Assembly (NCBI GenBank): GCA_004555175.1
Contig: SFJE01000054.1
Location: forward strand, 1-5,796
Direction: 5' to 3'
Length of the DNA stretch: 5,796 bases
From: Lentisphaeraceae bacterium
GTDB lineage: Bacteria > Verrucomicrobiota > Kiritimatiellia > RFP12 > DVOR01
A program made the position numbers and the translations under genes. The notes beneath the pieces were generated by a model, which did not search any database, was not told the origin of the DNA, and saw only the letters and a program-made list of their open reading frames with translations. Positions within the stretch are counted from its first letter, which is position 1. Each line of letters begins with the position of its first letter. Positions 1 through 5,125 of this stretch are shown piece by piece.

Positions 1-177
1 AGCGTGGCCGATGTGGCCCTCGCCTTCGGGGTAAGCACCTCCAAGGTCACCGAGTGGATTGAAGAAGGCCGCCTCGAGGCCACCAACCTCAATGCCGGAA
101 CCCCCAAAAAAACCTTCTGGAAGATCCCCCGCGCCTCCGCCGTCTCCCTCGCAGAGCACATCAACCAGGGCATCTAG
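1..177 (+). CDS. Helix-turn-helix DNA-binding protein, excisionase/MerR-like (3' part only)
   Basis: The frame is open from the first base of the window and ends at TAG 175-177, giving the last 58 residues of a protein whose start lies upstream. It opens SVADVALAFGVSTSKVTEWI, a typical helix-turn-helix (alanine-rich first helix, GVS turn, recognition helix TSKVTEWI), followed by EEGRLEA and then a basic, tryptophan-containing wing (KKTFWKIPR) leading to an SLAEHI helix. This layout is that of the HTH_17/excisionase-like family, where the wing reads roughly R-W-x-I-P-R. In a Mu-like early region such a small protein would be a Ner/Nlp-like regulator or an accessory DNA-binding factor; which one is inference. 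Only the domain is supported. Confidence 0.7.
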   Translation, partial: SVADVALAFGVSTSKVTEWIEEGRLEATNLNAGTPKKTFWKIPRASAVSLAEHINQGI

Positions 178-185
178 AAGTGAGC

Positions 186-225
186 TGCTAGCTGTTAGCC
201 GTTAGCTGTTAGCACGCTGGCGCGT
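186..225 (-). repeat. 7-base-unit array (TTAGC orientation) with tiny hairpin; left arm of composite element 1
   Basis: Four 7-base units ending in AGC (TGCTAGC, TGTTAGC, CGTTAGC, TGTTAGC) fill 186-213. They are followed by ACGC-TGGC-GCGT (214-225), a 4-bp stem with a 4-base loop. It is the reverse-orientation counterpart of the array at 296-330. It lies between the HTH gene stop and the next gene's ribosome binding site. Confidence 0.85.
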
Positions 226-237
226 CAAGTCAACAAA

Positions 238-243
238 AGGAGA
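238..243 (+). promoter_or_regulatory. Ribosome binding site of the DUF3102-like gene
   Basis: AGGAGA within an A-rich stretch, five bases before ATG 249. It fixes the start and shows that translation begins inside the core of composite element 1, between its left and right arrays. Confidence 0.8.
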
Positions 244-248
244 AAAGA

Positions 249-614
249 ATGAAGCTCAATAGTTCTAACCAGAACCCGTCCGTCGCGGCACGCGCGCTGT
301 CGGCTGTCAGCTGTCAGCTGTCCGCTAATCTTGCGCCGACCGAGCAGGAGGTGGCGCTCCTCGAGGACGCTTTCGGCGATGCCGCGCGCGGCACTGCCGA
401 AATCAGTGGCGGAAAGAATGCCATCGTCGGTGGCTGGAATGCCGGCACGGGGCTCAAGGCGTGGCTCGCGGAGCACTGCCCGGAGATCAACTACAGCACC
501 GCCCGGCGCTTCCTGCAGGTGGCGGAGAAGACGCATGCTGCGCTGAGCTCGGGCGATAGCCCTGTCAGGCCGTCCGCGACTTCCTGGAAGGCAAGAGCCA
601 GCGGCAGGTGCTGA
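249..614 (+). CDS. DUF3102-like small protein, N-terminal part, frameshifted near 560
   Basis: This 121-residue frame starts at ATG 249 behind a good AGGAGA. Residues 1-27 are encoded by the core and right array of composite element 1 and include AVSCQLSAN, which is translated repeat rather than protein domain. From about residue 28 a genuine domain begins (LAPTEQEVALLEDAFGDAAR), followed by GLKAWLAEHCPEINYSTARR and FLQVAEKTHAAL. That pattern (WL-x-EHCP, serine/threonine, AxRFLxVAE) resembles DUF3102-type proteins found in phages and plasmids, whose function is unknown. After about residue 104 the frame turns into unconvincing sequence (VRPSATSWKARASGRC), while the natural continuation VRDFLEGKSQRQVL is in the frame one base back. 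The gene is therefore probably one protein of about 190 residues, broken by loss of one base (or a sequencing error) between roughly 555 and 570. Confidence 0.7.
   Translation: MKLNSSNQNPSVAARALSAVSCQLSANLAPTEQEVALLEDAFGDAARGTAEISGGKNAIVGGWNAGTGLKAWLAEHCPEINYSTARRFLQVAEKTHAALSSGDSPVRPSATSWKARASGRC
280..330 (+). repeat. CCGTCGC hairpin plus five 7-base units; right arm of composite element 1 (translated)
   Basis: CCGTCGC (280-286) overlaps the tiny hairpin CGCG-GCA-CGCG (284-294). Five exact 7-base units follow: GCTGTCG, GCTGTCA, GCTGTCA, GCTGTCC, GCTAATC (296-330). The array lies wholly inside the DUF3102-like gene and is read as about residues 16-27. Confidence 0.85.
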
Positions 615-823
615 AGGCGCCGGGCAAGCCCACGCCCCGCCACGCGATGAGCGAAGCAGAGCGCGCCGAGAAGCTGGCCGAGGTCTGCAAAGGCTTCCTC
701 GAGAGCCTCGAAGGGGTGGAACGCACCGGCGAGAGCAACCTCCTGCGCCTGGAGGACCGCCGCGAAATCGTCACCCGCCTCAAAGCCCTCGCCCGCCGCC
801 TCGAGCAAGCCGCCGATCGCTAA
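608..823 (+). CDS. C-terminal continuation of the broken DUF3102-like gene
   Basis: The frame is open from 560 (after TAG 557-559) to TAA 821-823. The coordinates given start at GTG 608, the first usable start codon, but no convincing ribosome binding site precedes it. The protein pattern clearly begins earlier (VRDFLEGKSQRQVLKAPGKP from 572), so this is best read as the rest of the preceding gene rather than a separate one. FLEGKSQRQ fits the end of the DUF3102-like region. The remainder is rich in Ala, Glu, Arg and Leu (SEAERAEKLAEVCKGFLESL, later TRLKALARRLEQAADR) and should form helices, perhaps a coiled coil. If it is expressed alone from GTG 608 the product would be 71 residues. Function unknown. 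Confidence 0.5.
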   Translation: MLKAPGKPTPRHAMSEAERAEKLAEVCKGFLESLEGVERTGESNLLRLEDRREIVTRLKALARRLEQAADR

Positions 824-841
824 ACCGCCAACCTTCGCCGT

Positions 842-887
842 GCAGGGCTCAGCCCTGCCGAGGGTGGTAGGGGCGAGCAGCCCCTAC
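842..887. repeat. REP-like pair of hairpins before the transposase
   Basis: Two perfect inverted repeats lie 8 bases apart: GCAGGGCT-C-AGCCCTGC (842-858) and GTAGGGGC-GAGCA-GCCCCTAC (867-887), each with an 8-bp stem. There is no T-run after either, so an intrinsic terminator is unlikely. The paired GC-rich stems resemble REP/BIME-type repeats, which are often spread by RAYT transposases. They belong to a different family from the 7-base and 9-base arrays elsewhere in the window. They sit between the stop of the broken gene and the first start codon of the transposase, in a stretch where the transposase frame stays open. Confidence 0.75.
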
Positions 888-952
888 AGCCGCCAGCGCT
901 CACCGCGCTCACCGATCCGCTCTGGCCGCGGTTAGGGGATGAGGCGCGGCGC

Positions 953-3013
953 TTGGTGCTCACGTGGGAGGCCGTGGCCCAGCGGTTGGAATCCGCGCCG
1001 GAGAAAGGGCGCGAGCTGCAGCGGCTGCGCGTGGACTTTGCAGGGGTGCTGCAAGGCCTCAGCCGGGGCACCATCTATCGCAAAGTCTCCGCCCTCCGCG
1101 CCGAAGGGGCGGCGGGGGTGCTCGGCAAGGCCGCGCTGCGCAAGCTCGGCGTGCGCGATGGCTCCACCCTGCCCAAAGCCTTCATCACCCATTGGCGCAA
1201 GCGCTGCGCCGGCCATCAGCGGATGAAGGCCCTCAGCGTGTGGCACGATCTAATGGCCGAGCTCATCGGCGGGGCCATCATCCCAGGCTACGATGGCGAT
1301 TGGCGCGCCATCTGGCTCTTGGAGCACCCCGGGTGCCTGGTGCCCGCGCGCTGCCCCTATGCCGCCGACCACCGCCGCAATGCCCACCCCCGCGGCTGGA
1401 GCTACCGCAACCTCAAAGCCCTCGCACCCGAGGTGGACGTGTGGAAGGCCGCCACCCAAGGCGTGGCCGCCGCCCGCGCCTACCTCCCCAGCCTCCCGCA
1501 CACACGCGTCGGCCTCGGGCCGATGGAAGTCATCACGATGGACGACGTGTGGCACGATGTGGAAGTCCTCTTCCTCCACGGCCGCGAAATGCCCACCCAC
1601 GAGCGCCCGGTGGAAGTCGGCGTGCTCGACGTGCTCACCGGCTGCCACGTGGCCTGGCAAGTCTGGCCCGTGCGCCGCCGCGCCGACGGCTCGCGCGAGA
1701 TGGTCGATGCCTCCGTGCAGCGCTTCATCCAAGCCCAGCTCTTCTGCGGCATCGGCATCCACCCCCGCGGCCTCACCGAGCTCCTCGAGCACGGCACCGC
1801 CGGCCTCGCCGACGACGAAGTGCGCCGCATCAATGCCATCCTCGCGCGCTATATCACCCCGCCCGAAGGGCGCGATTGGCTCACCGTCTGCCGCTCCTCC
1901 ACCACCGGCGAACCCATCGCCAAAGGCCTCTTCTGCGAACGCGCCTGCGGCAACCCCCGCCACAAGGCGATGATCGAAAGCTCCTGGAACCTCCTCCACA
2001 ACGCCCTCGCCTCCCTCCCCGCCCAAGTCGGCAAAGATCGCGACCACGCCCCCGCCGACCAAGAGGGCCTGCGCCGCGAAGACAAAGCCCTCCTGCAGAT
2101 GGTCAACGAGGTGGCCAAAGCCAACCCCGCCGCCCTCGACATCCTCCGCCAAGCCGAGTTCCACGCCGTCAGCTTCCACCAATTCAAGGAGGCCCTCCGC
2201 CTCGTCAAAGAGCGCATCAACCGCCGCACTGACCATGCCCTCGAAGGCTGGGAAGCCTGCGGCTTCGTCCGCCACGTAGCCAACCTCCCCGGCGGCGCGG
2301 AGCTCGACCTCGAGGCCGTCCCCGCAGACCGGCGCGAAGCCACCGCAGCGCTCATCAAAACCCTCCGCGCCCCCGTCTCCCTCCGCAAAATGTCCCCCCT
2401 CGAAGCCTTCTCAGCCGCCTCCGCCGCCACCACGCTCGTCCGCTTCCCCCTCGCCGCGGCAATGGAAATCCTCGGCGCAGACCTCGCCCAAGAGCTCGCC
2501 GTCTCCCCCCGAGGCACCCTGCAGGTGCGCGACCGCTTCTCCCAAGAGCGCCTCACCTACCTCGCCCTGGCCACCGACGAAGCCGGCAACCGCAAAGAAC
2601 TCACCCGCGGCGCACGCCTCCGCGTCTGGGCCAACCCCTTCAACCCCGCCACCATCCTCGTGGCCGACCTCGAAGGCCACCCCCTCGGCATCTGCCCGCT
2701 CCTCGAAGCCACCCGCTTCGGAAACCCCGAGGCCGACCAAGCCAACCTCGGCCTCTGGCAACAGGCCAACGCCGAGCAAAAGAAGCGCCTCGAACCCCTC
2801 CTCCAGCCCAAACGCGAACAGGCCGCGCAAACCCGCCAAAACCTCGCAGACCTCCTCACCGCCGCCAAAGCCGCACAACCCACCTCCGCCCAAAACCTCG
2901 CCGCCTTCGCCGACGAGGGGGCCTGCGCATCCCCTGCCGGCAGCTATCCGCTATCCGCTAACCGCTGCGAGCACAACGAGCCCGCACTCACGCTCGAAGA
3001 CTTCATCGTTTAG
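953..3013 (+). CDS. MuA-like DDE transposase
   Basis: It catalyses strand transfer in replicative transposition, as phage Mu transposase A does. From TTG 953 it has 686 residues, close to MuA (663). Residues about 36-58 (LSRGTIYRKVSALRAEG) are an HTH typical of this family's DNA-binding part. PRGWSYRNLKAL (146-157) is the usual segment before the catalytic core. The core (about 190-350) opens MEVITMDDVWHDVEV, first Asp 197 or 198. The second acidic position reads LLEHGTAGL with Glu279 where Asp is usual. The third is Glu342 in GNPRHKAMIESSW. INRRTDHALEGWEACGF (422-438) follows, then a MuA C-terminal-type beta domain with GARLRVWANPFNPATILV (553-570). The last 24 residues include translated 7-base repeat. 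The start is uncertain: the frame is open without any start codon back to 824, and DPLWPRLGDEARR just upstream looks like protein. GAGG at 941-944 gives TTG 953 a fair ribosome binding site. Confidence 0.9.
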   Translation: MVLTWEAVAQRLESAPEKGRELQRLRVDFAGVLQGLSRGTIYRKVSALRAEGAAGVLGKAALRKLGVRDGSTLPKAFITHWRKRCAGHQRMKALSVWHDLMAELIGGAIIPGYDGDWRAIWLLEHPGCLVPARCPYAADHRRNAHPRGWSYRNLKALAPEVDVWKAATQGVAAARAYLPSLPHTRVGLGPMEVITMDDVWHDVEVLFLHGREMPTHERPVEVGVLDVLTGCHVAWQVWPVRRRADGSREMVDASVQRFIQAQLFCGIGIHPRGLTELLEHGTAGLADDEVRRINAILARYITPPEGRDWLTVCRSSTTGEPIAKGLFCERACGNPRHKAMIESSWNLLHNALASLPAQVGKDRDHAPADQEGLRREDKALLQMVNEVAKANPAALDILRQAEFHAVSFHQFKEALRLVKERINRRTDHALEGWEACGFVRHVANLPGGAELDLEAVPADRREATAALIKTLRAPVSLRKMSPLEAFSAASAATTLVRFPLAAAMEILGADLAQELAVSPRGTLQVRDRFSQERLTYLALATDEAGNRKELTRGARLRVWANPFNPATILVADLEGHPLGICPLLEATRFGNPEADQANLGLWQQANAEQKKRLEPLLQPKREQAAQTRQNLADLLTAAKAAQPTSAQNLAAFADEGACASPAGSYPLSANRCEHNEPALTLEDFIV
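2943..2970 (+). repeat. Four 7-base units inside the transposase C terminus
   Basis: GCTATCC, GCTATCC, GCTAACC, GCTGCGA run without interruption, followed by GC-ACAACGAGC. They are translated as SYPLSANRCE, fourteen codons before the stop. The tail GCTAAC(C/G)GCTGCGAGCA is shared with the array in the ATPase gene (3228-3244). This copy has no CCGTCGC hairpin and no visible left arm. Confidence 0.85.
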
Positions 3014-3034
3014 CCCGTTCTGTGGCGCGCCGGA

Positions 3035-3140
3035 AACCACAAAGAAGCACAAAGCGAAGCAAGGAAACACAGAGGCTACGCAGGAAAGCACCCCAAACAC
3101 GCCCGTTTTTTCAACCACAGAGAACACAGCGTTCACAAAG
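3035..3140 (+). repeat. Degenerate ACCACAAAG/CACAGAG arrays before the ATPase gene
   Basis: The gap holds AACCACAAAGAAGCACAAAG (3035-3054), a GGAAACACAGAGG piece (3063-3075) and CAACCACAGAGAACACAGCG plus TTCACAAAG (3112-3140). They are related to the 9-base units at 4185-4244 and 4343-4372. The last piece acts as the left arm of composite element 2. The rest of the gap shows no gene or convincing promoter. Confidence 0.75.
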
Positions 3141-3143
3141 ATT

Positions 3144-3150
3144 AAGGAGA
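3144..3150 (+). promoter_or_regulatory. Ribosome binding site of the MuB-like gene
   Basis: AAGGAGA, five bases before ATG 3156, lies just after the CACAAAG repeat (3132-3140). It fixes the start inside the core of composite element 2. Confidence 0.85.
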
Positions 3151-3155
3151 AAGCT

Positions 3156-4160
3156 ATGACCCCCATCACGCTTGAACACTCGGCCACATCGTCGCGCGAA
3201 GCGCGTGCTGTCAGCTGTCAGCTACCCGCTAACGGCTGCGAGCAAAGCGAGCGCACCCCAAAACCCATCGCCGACTTCCTCGCAGAAGCCGCGCGCCGAG
3301 GCCTCTCGGATGCCCAGTGCGCCGAAGCCATCGGGATGAGCGCCACCACCATCAGCCGCGTCCGCCGAGGCATCTACGAGGGCGACCTCGCCGCCGTGGC
3401 CGACAAAGCCGCCCTCGCCCTGCGCCTCTGGCACGAGCGCGGCAACAAACAGCGCTTCCTGGTGGAAACCTCCATCGCCACCAAACTCTTCACCGCCTGC
3501 GACTTCGCCCTCAACCGGCAGACCCCCGTCGTCATCACCGGCGAGAGCCAAATCGGCAAAACCACCGCCTTCGAGGAATACGCCCGCAGATCCGATGCCA
3601 TCGTCCGCTACGTGCGGATGCCCGCCTCGGCCAACCTCCCCCTCTTCCTTGAAGAGCTCGCCGACGCCCTCGGCGTCAATGCCCGCCCCGGCGAACGCCG
3701 CCGCCGCATCCTCGCCGCCCTCAACGACCGAACCCTCCTCATCATCGACGAAGTCCACGAACTCGCCCACACCGCCAGCCGCGAACAGGCCAAGCGCATC
3801 TGCGAAGTCATCCGCGAGTGCTACGACCGCACCCGCTGCGGCCTCGTCCTCTGCGGCACCGACGATGCCGAAAAGGAACTCCTCCACGGCCCCGATGCCG
3901 GCGCCCTCGCCCAAATCGTCCGCCGCTCCATCAACGTCCGCCTCGGCAACCGCATCCCCCTGCAAGATGCCCTCAAAGTGGCCGCCTACCACGGCCTCAC
4001 CCTCCCCCCAACCGACGAAGCCAAAGCCGCCCTCCGCGGCCTCTTCCTCAACCACATCAACCTCATCTCCGCAATGGCCGCCGAAGCCGCCGCCAAACGC
4101 GCCGTCCACGCCGATTGGCCCCTCTGGCTCGCCACCAAACGCGCCCTCCTCGGCGAGTAG
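3156..4160 (+). CDS. MuB-like AAA ATPase, transposition target-selection protein
   Basis: In Mu-like elements this ATPase binds target DNA, activates the transposase and directs insertion away from DNA already holding the element. The 334 residues are close to MuB (312). Residues 1-33 come largely from composite element 2 (AVSCQLPANGCEQ at 18-30). An N-terminal HTH follows (about 38-88), with GLSDAQCAEAIGMSATTISR and RRGIYEGDLAAV, matching the MuB N-terminal DNA-binding domain. The ATPase domain shows Walker A GESQIGKTT (129-137), Walker B LLIIDEVHEL (194-203; Asp198, Glu199) and a sensor-1-like strand LVLCGTDD (230-237). A helical C-terminal part ends WPLWLATKRALLGE. It lies 142 bases after the transposase. 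IstB/TniB relatives are alternatives, but the HTH and the Gam neighbour favour MuB. Confidence 0.88.
   Translation: MTPITLEHSATSSREARAVSCQLPANGCEQSERTPKPIADFLAEAARRGLSDAQCAEAIGMSATTISRVRRGIYEGDLAAVADKAALALRLWHERGNKQRFLVETSIATKLFTACDFALNRQTPVVITGESQIGKTTAFEEYARRSDAIVRYVRMPASANLPLFLEELADALGVNARPGERRRRILAALNDRTLLIIDEVHELAHTASREQAKRICEVIRECYDRTRCGLVLCGTDDAEKELLHGPDAGALAQIVRRSINVRLGNRIPLQDALKVAAYHGLTLPPTDEAKAALRGLFLNHINLISAMAAEAAAKRAVHADWPLWLATKRALLGE
3190..3241 (+). repeat. CGTCGC hairpin plus five 7-base units; right arm of composite element 2 (translated)
   Basis: CGTCGC (3190-3195) overlaps the hairpin CGCGC-GAA-GCGCG (3193-3205). Then come GCTGTCA, GCTGTCA, GCTACCC, GCTAACG, GCTGCGA (3207-3241). 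The array is read in frame as residues 18-29 of the ATPase, in the same repeat phase as in the DUF3102-like gene and the transposase tail. Confidence 0.87.
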
Positions 4161-4184
4161 CACGCCGAAAGGCACGCAGATTTT

Positions 4185-4244
4185 GCAACCACAAGTCCGA
4201 GCATAGCGAGGAGCTATGTCAAAAAGAACACAAAGAGCACAAAG
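4185..4244 (+). repeat. CACAAAG 9-base-unit array, split by a 30-base insertion; left arm of composite element 3
   Basis: GCAACCACAA (4185-4194) and AGAACACAAAG-AGCACAAAG (4225-4244) would join into the exact reverse complement of most of the array at 4343-4372. They are separated by about 30 bases carrying a stem-loop. The array is followed by the tiny hairpin CGC-TAAC-GCG (4254-4263) and ACGGG, the inverse of the CCGTCGC motif. Confidence 0.85.
4193..4222 (+). repeat. 30-base stem-loop repeat, copy 1 (inverted copy at 4933-4962)
   Basis: This begins AAGTCCGAG and ends GCTATGTCAA, with stem CATAGC (4202-4207), loop GAGGA and stem GCTATG (4213-4218). It is a perfect 30-of-30 reverse complement of 4933-4962. 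It interrupts the CACAAAG array, so it arrived after that array formed. Confidence 0.9.
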
Positions 4245-4319
4245 AAATGGGCACGCTAACGCGACGGGCAGAATGGCGGAAGAAGCCGTGTGCTTCACCC
4301 TCTCGGACCATCACTCTAT

Positions 4320-4372
4320 CCGTCGCGGCCTTGCCGCGTACCCTTTGTGAACTTTGTGTTCTTTGTGGTTGC
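4320..4372 (+). repeat. CCGTCGC hairpin plus CTTTGTG 9-base units; right arm of composite element 3
   Basis: CCGTCGC (4320-4326) overlaps the hairpin CGCGGC-CTT-GCCGCG (4324-4338). It is followed by CTTTGTGAA, CTTTGTGTT and CTTTGTGGTT (4343-4370), then GC. It is inverted relative to the CACAAAG units at 4185-4244 and ends 21 bases before the gam start codon. Confidence 0.87.
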
Positions 4373-4382
4373 TAAAACAGAA

Positions 4383-4387
4383 AGGAA
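4383..4387 (+). promoter_or_regulatory. Ribosome binding site of the gam-like gene
   Basis: AGGAA in an A-rich stretch, six bases before ATG 4394, just downstream of the CTTTGTG array. Confidence 0.7.
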
Positions 4388-4393
4388 CGAACA

Positions 4394-4906
4394 ATGAAAA
4401 CACCCCACAAGACCATCCCGCAAAGCCTCGCAGATGTCGAGGAACTCCTGGCGCAAGTCGCCGCCTCCGACGCCGCCACGCGAAAAGTCACCGCCCAGAT
4501 GGATGCCGAAATCACCCGCATCCGCGAAAAGTATGCCGCCATCCTCGACCGCGAAAAGACCCTCCGCGAAGCCGCCGAAGAGCAAATCGCCTCCTGGGCC
4601 GAGCTCAACAAGGCCGACTTCGGCGACCGCCGCTCGATGGTCCTGACGCACGGCACCATCGGCTGGCGCCTCGGCAACCCCGCCGTCAAACTCCGCGCCC
4701 GCGTCAAGGCCGACCAAGCCCTCGAGCAGGTCAAACGCCGCCTCCCGGAATACGTCCGCCGCGTGGAAGAGCTCGACAAAGCCGCCCTCCTCTCGGCCTA
4801 CACCGGCAAAGCCATCTCCGCAGAAGACCTCGAAGCCTGCGGCCTCAAAATCACCCAAACCGAACGCTTCTACTGCGAGCCCAAGAGCGAGGAGACCGAG
4901 CGCTGA
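4394..4906 (+). CDS. gam: Mu Gam-like host-nuclease inhibitor (DNA-end-binding protein)
   Basis: Mu Gam is a Ku-like protein that binds ends of double-stranded DNA and shields them from exonucleases. The product here has 170 residues, matching the family (about 170-175). Residues 11-70 are a long charged helix or coiled coil (SLADVEELLAQVAASDAATR, MDAEITRIREKYAAILDREK). The family signature follows: GTIGWRLGNPAVKL (87-100), then VKRRLPEYVRRVEELDKAAL (113-132), then the C-terminal CGLKITQTERFYCEP (149-163), which fits the usual G-x-x-I-x-x-x-E-x-F-x-x-x-P ending. The start is fixed by AGGAA. The gene follows the MuB-like gene after 233 bases filled by composite element 3, and inverted copies of a 30-base stem-loop lie on both sides. 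The repeats make simple co-translation with its neighbours unlikely. Confidence 0.88.
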   Translation: MKTPHKTIPQSLADVEELLAQVAASDAATRKVTAQMDAEITRIREKYAAILDREKTLREAAEEQIASWAELNKADFGDRRSMVLTHGTIGWRLGNPAVKLRARVKADQALEQVKRRLPEYVRRVEELDKAALLSAYTGKAISAEDLEACGLKITQTERFYCEPKSEETER

Positions 4907-4932
4907 CGCGCCCGGCTCCTCGCTTAGCCGTG

Positions 4933-4962
4933 TTGACATAGCTCCTCGCTATGCTCGGACTT
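4933..4962 (-). repeat. 30-base stem-loop repeat, copy 2
   Basis: Perfect reverse complement of 4193-4222. It lies 26 bases after the gam stop and overlaps the first TTAGC unit by four bases. A TTGACA at its left edge has no properly spaced -10 partner. Confidence 0.9.
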
Positions 4963-4998
4963 AGCTGTTAGCGGATAGCTGTTAGCCTCGCTCACGCG
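4959..4998 (-). repeat. 7-base-unit array (TTAGC orientation) plus tiny hairpin; left arm of composite element 4
   Basis: ACTTAGC, TGTTAGC, GGATAGC and TGTTAGC fill 4959-4986, followed by the hairpin CGC-TCAC-GCG (4989-4998) and ACCGG. The core 5004-5055 carries AGAAGCCGTG, also found in the core of composite element 3, and TTCTAACC, also found in element 1. Confidence 0.85.
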
Positions 4999-5055
4999 AC
5001 CGGCAACGATAAGGCAGAAGCCGTGAGACCCACCCATTTCTAACCCCCAGTCAAT

Positions 5056-5108
5056 CCGTCGCACGCAGTGCGCGCTAACCGCTGTCAGCTAACCGCTAAC
5101 CGCTGCGA
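5056..5108 (+). repeat. CCGTCGC hairpin plus five 7-base units; right arm of composite element 4
   Basis: CCGTCGC (5056-5062) overlaps the hairpin GCAC-GCA-GTGC (5061-5071). It is followed by GCTAACC, GCTGTCA, GCTAACC, GCTAACC, GCTGCGA (5074-5108). Unlike the translated arrays, it is rich in TAA-containing GCTAACC units. It ends 17 bases before the next start codon. Confidence 0.87.
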
Positions 5109-5111
5109 CTG

Positions 5112-5118
5112 AAAGGAG
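5112..5118 (+). promoter_or_regulatory. Ribosome binding site of the last gene
   Basis: AAAGGAG, seven bases before ATG 5126, directly after the GCTGCGA unit that closes composite element 4. Confidence 0.8.
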
Positions 5119-5125
5119 CAACCCC

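Noticed and set aside
296..330. Repeat arrays as CRISPR
   Set aside because: Units are 7 bases long and contiguous with no spacers, and no cas gene is present.
549..572. Programmed -1 frameshift in the DUF3102-like gene
   Set aside because: The junction (GATAGCCCTGTC) has no slippery heptamer in the right phase, and I see no clear downstream stimulatory structure.
939..1226. ATG-initiated frame overlapping the transposase start
   Set aside because: Its translation is Arg/Ala/Pro/Ser-rich without a domain; the overlapping frame encodes the transposase HTH.
1250..2275. Long antisense open frame (341 residues) within the transposase gene
   Set aside because: Composition is Gly/Ala/Glu/Val-heavy with no domain, as expected opposite GC-rich, C-ending codons. 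The + strand has clear transposase motifs.
3104..3111. T-run (GTTTTTTC) after the transposase as an intrinsic terminator
   Set aside because: No GC-rich hairpin lies immediately upstream of the T-run.
3222..4298. Long antisense open frame (358 residues) opposite the ATPase gene
   Set aside because: Low-complexity Gly/Glu/Ala translation with no recognisable motif. Walker motifs on the + strand settle the coding strand.
4933..4961. TTGACA as a -35 promoter box before the last gene
   Set aside because: No -10-like hexamer at 16-18 bases; TATGCT is only 11 bases away. TTGACA is the edge of the 30-base repeat.
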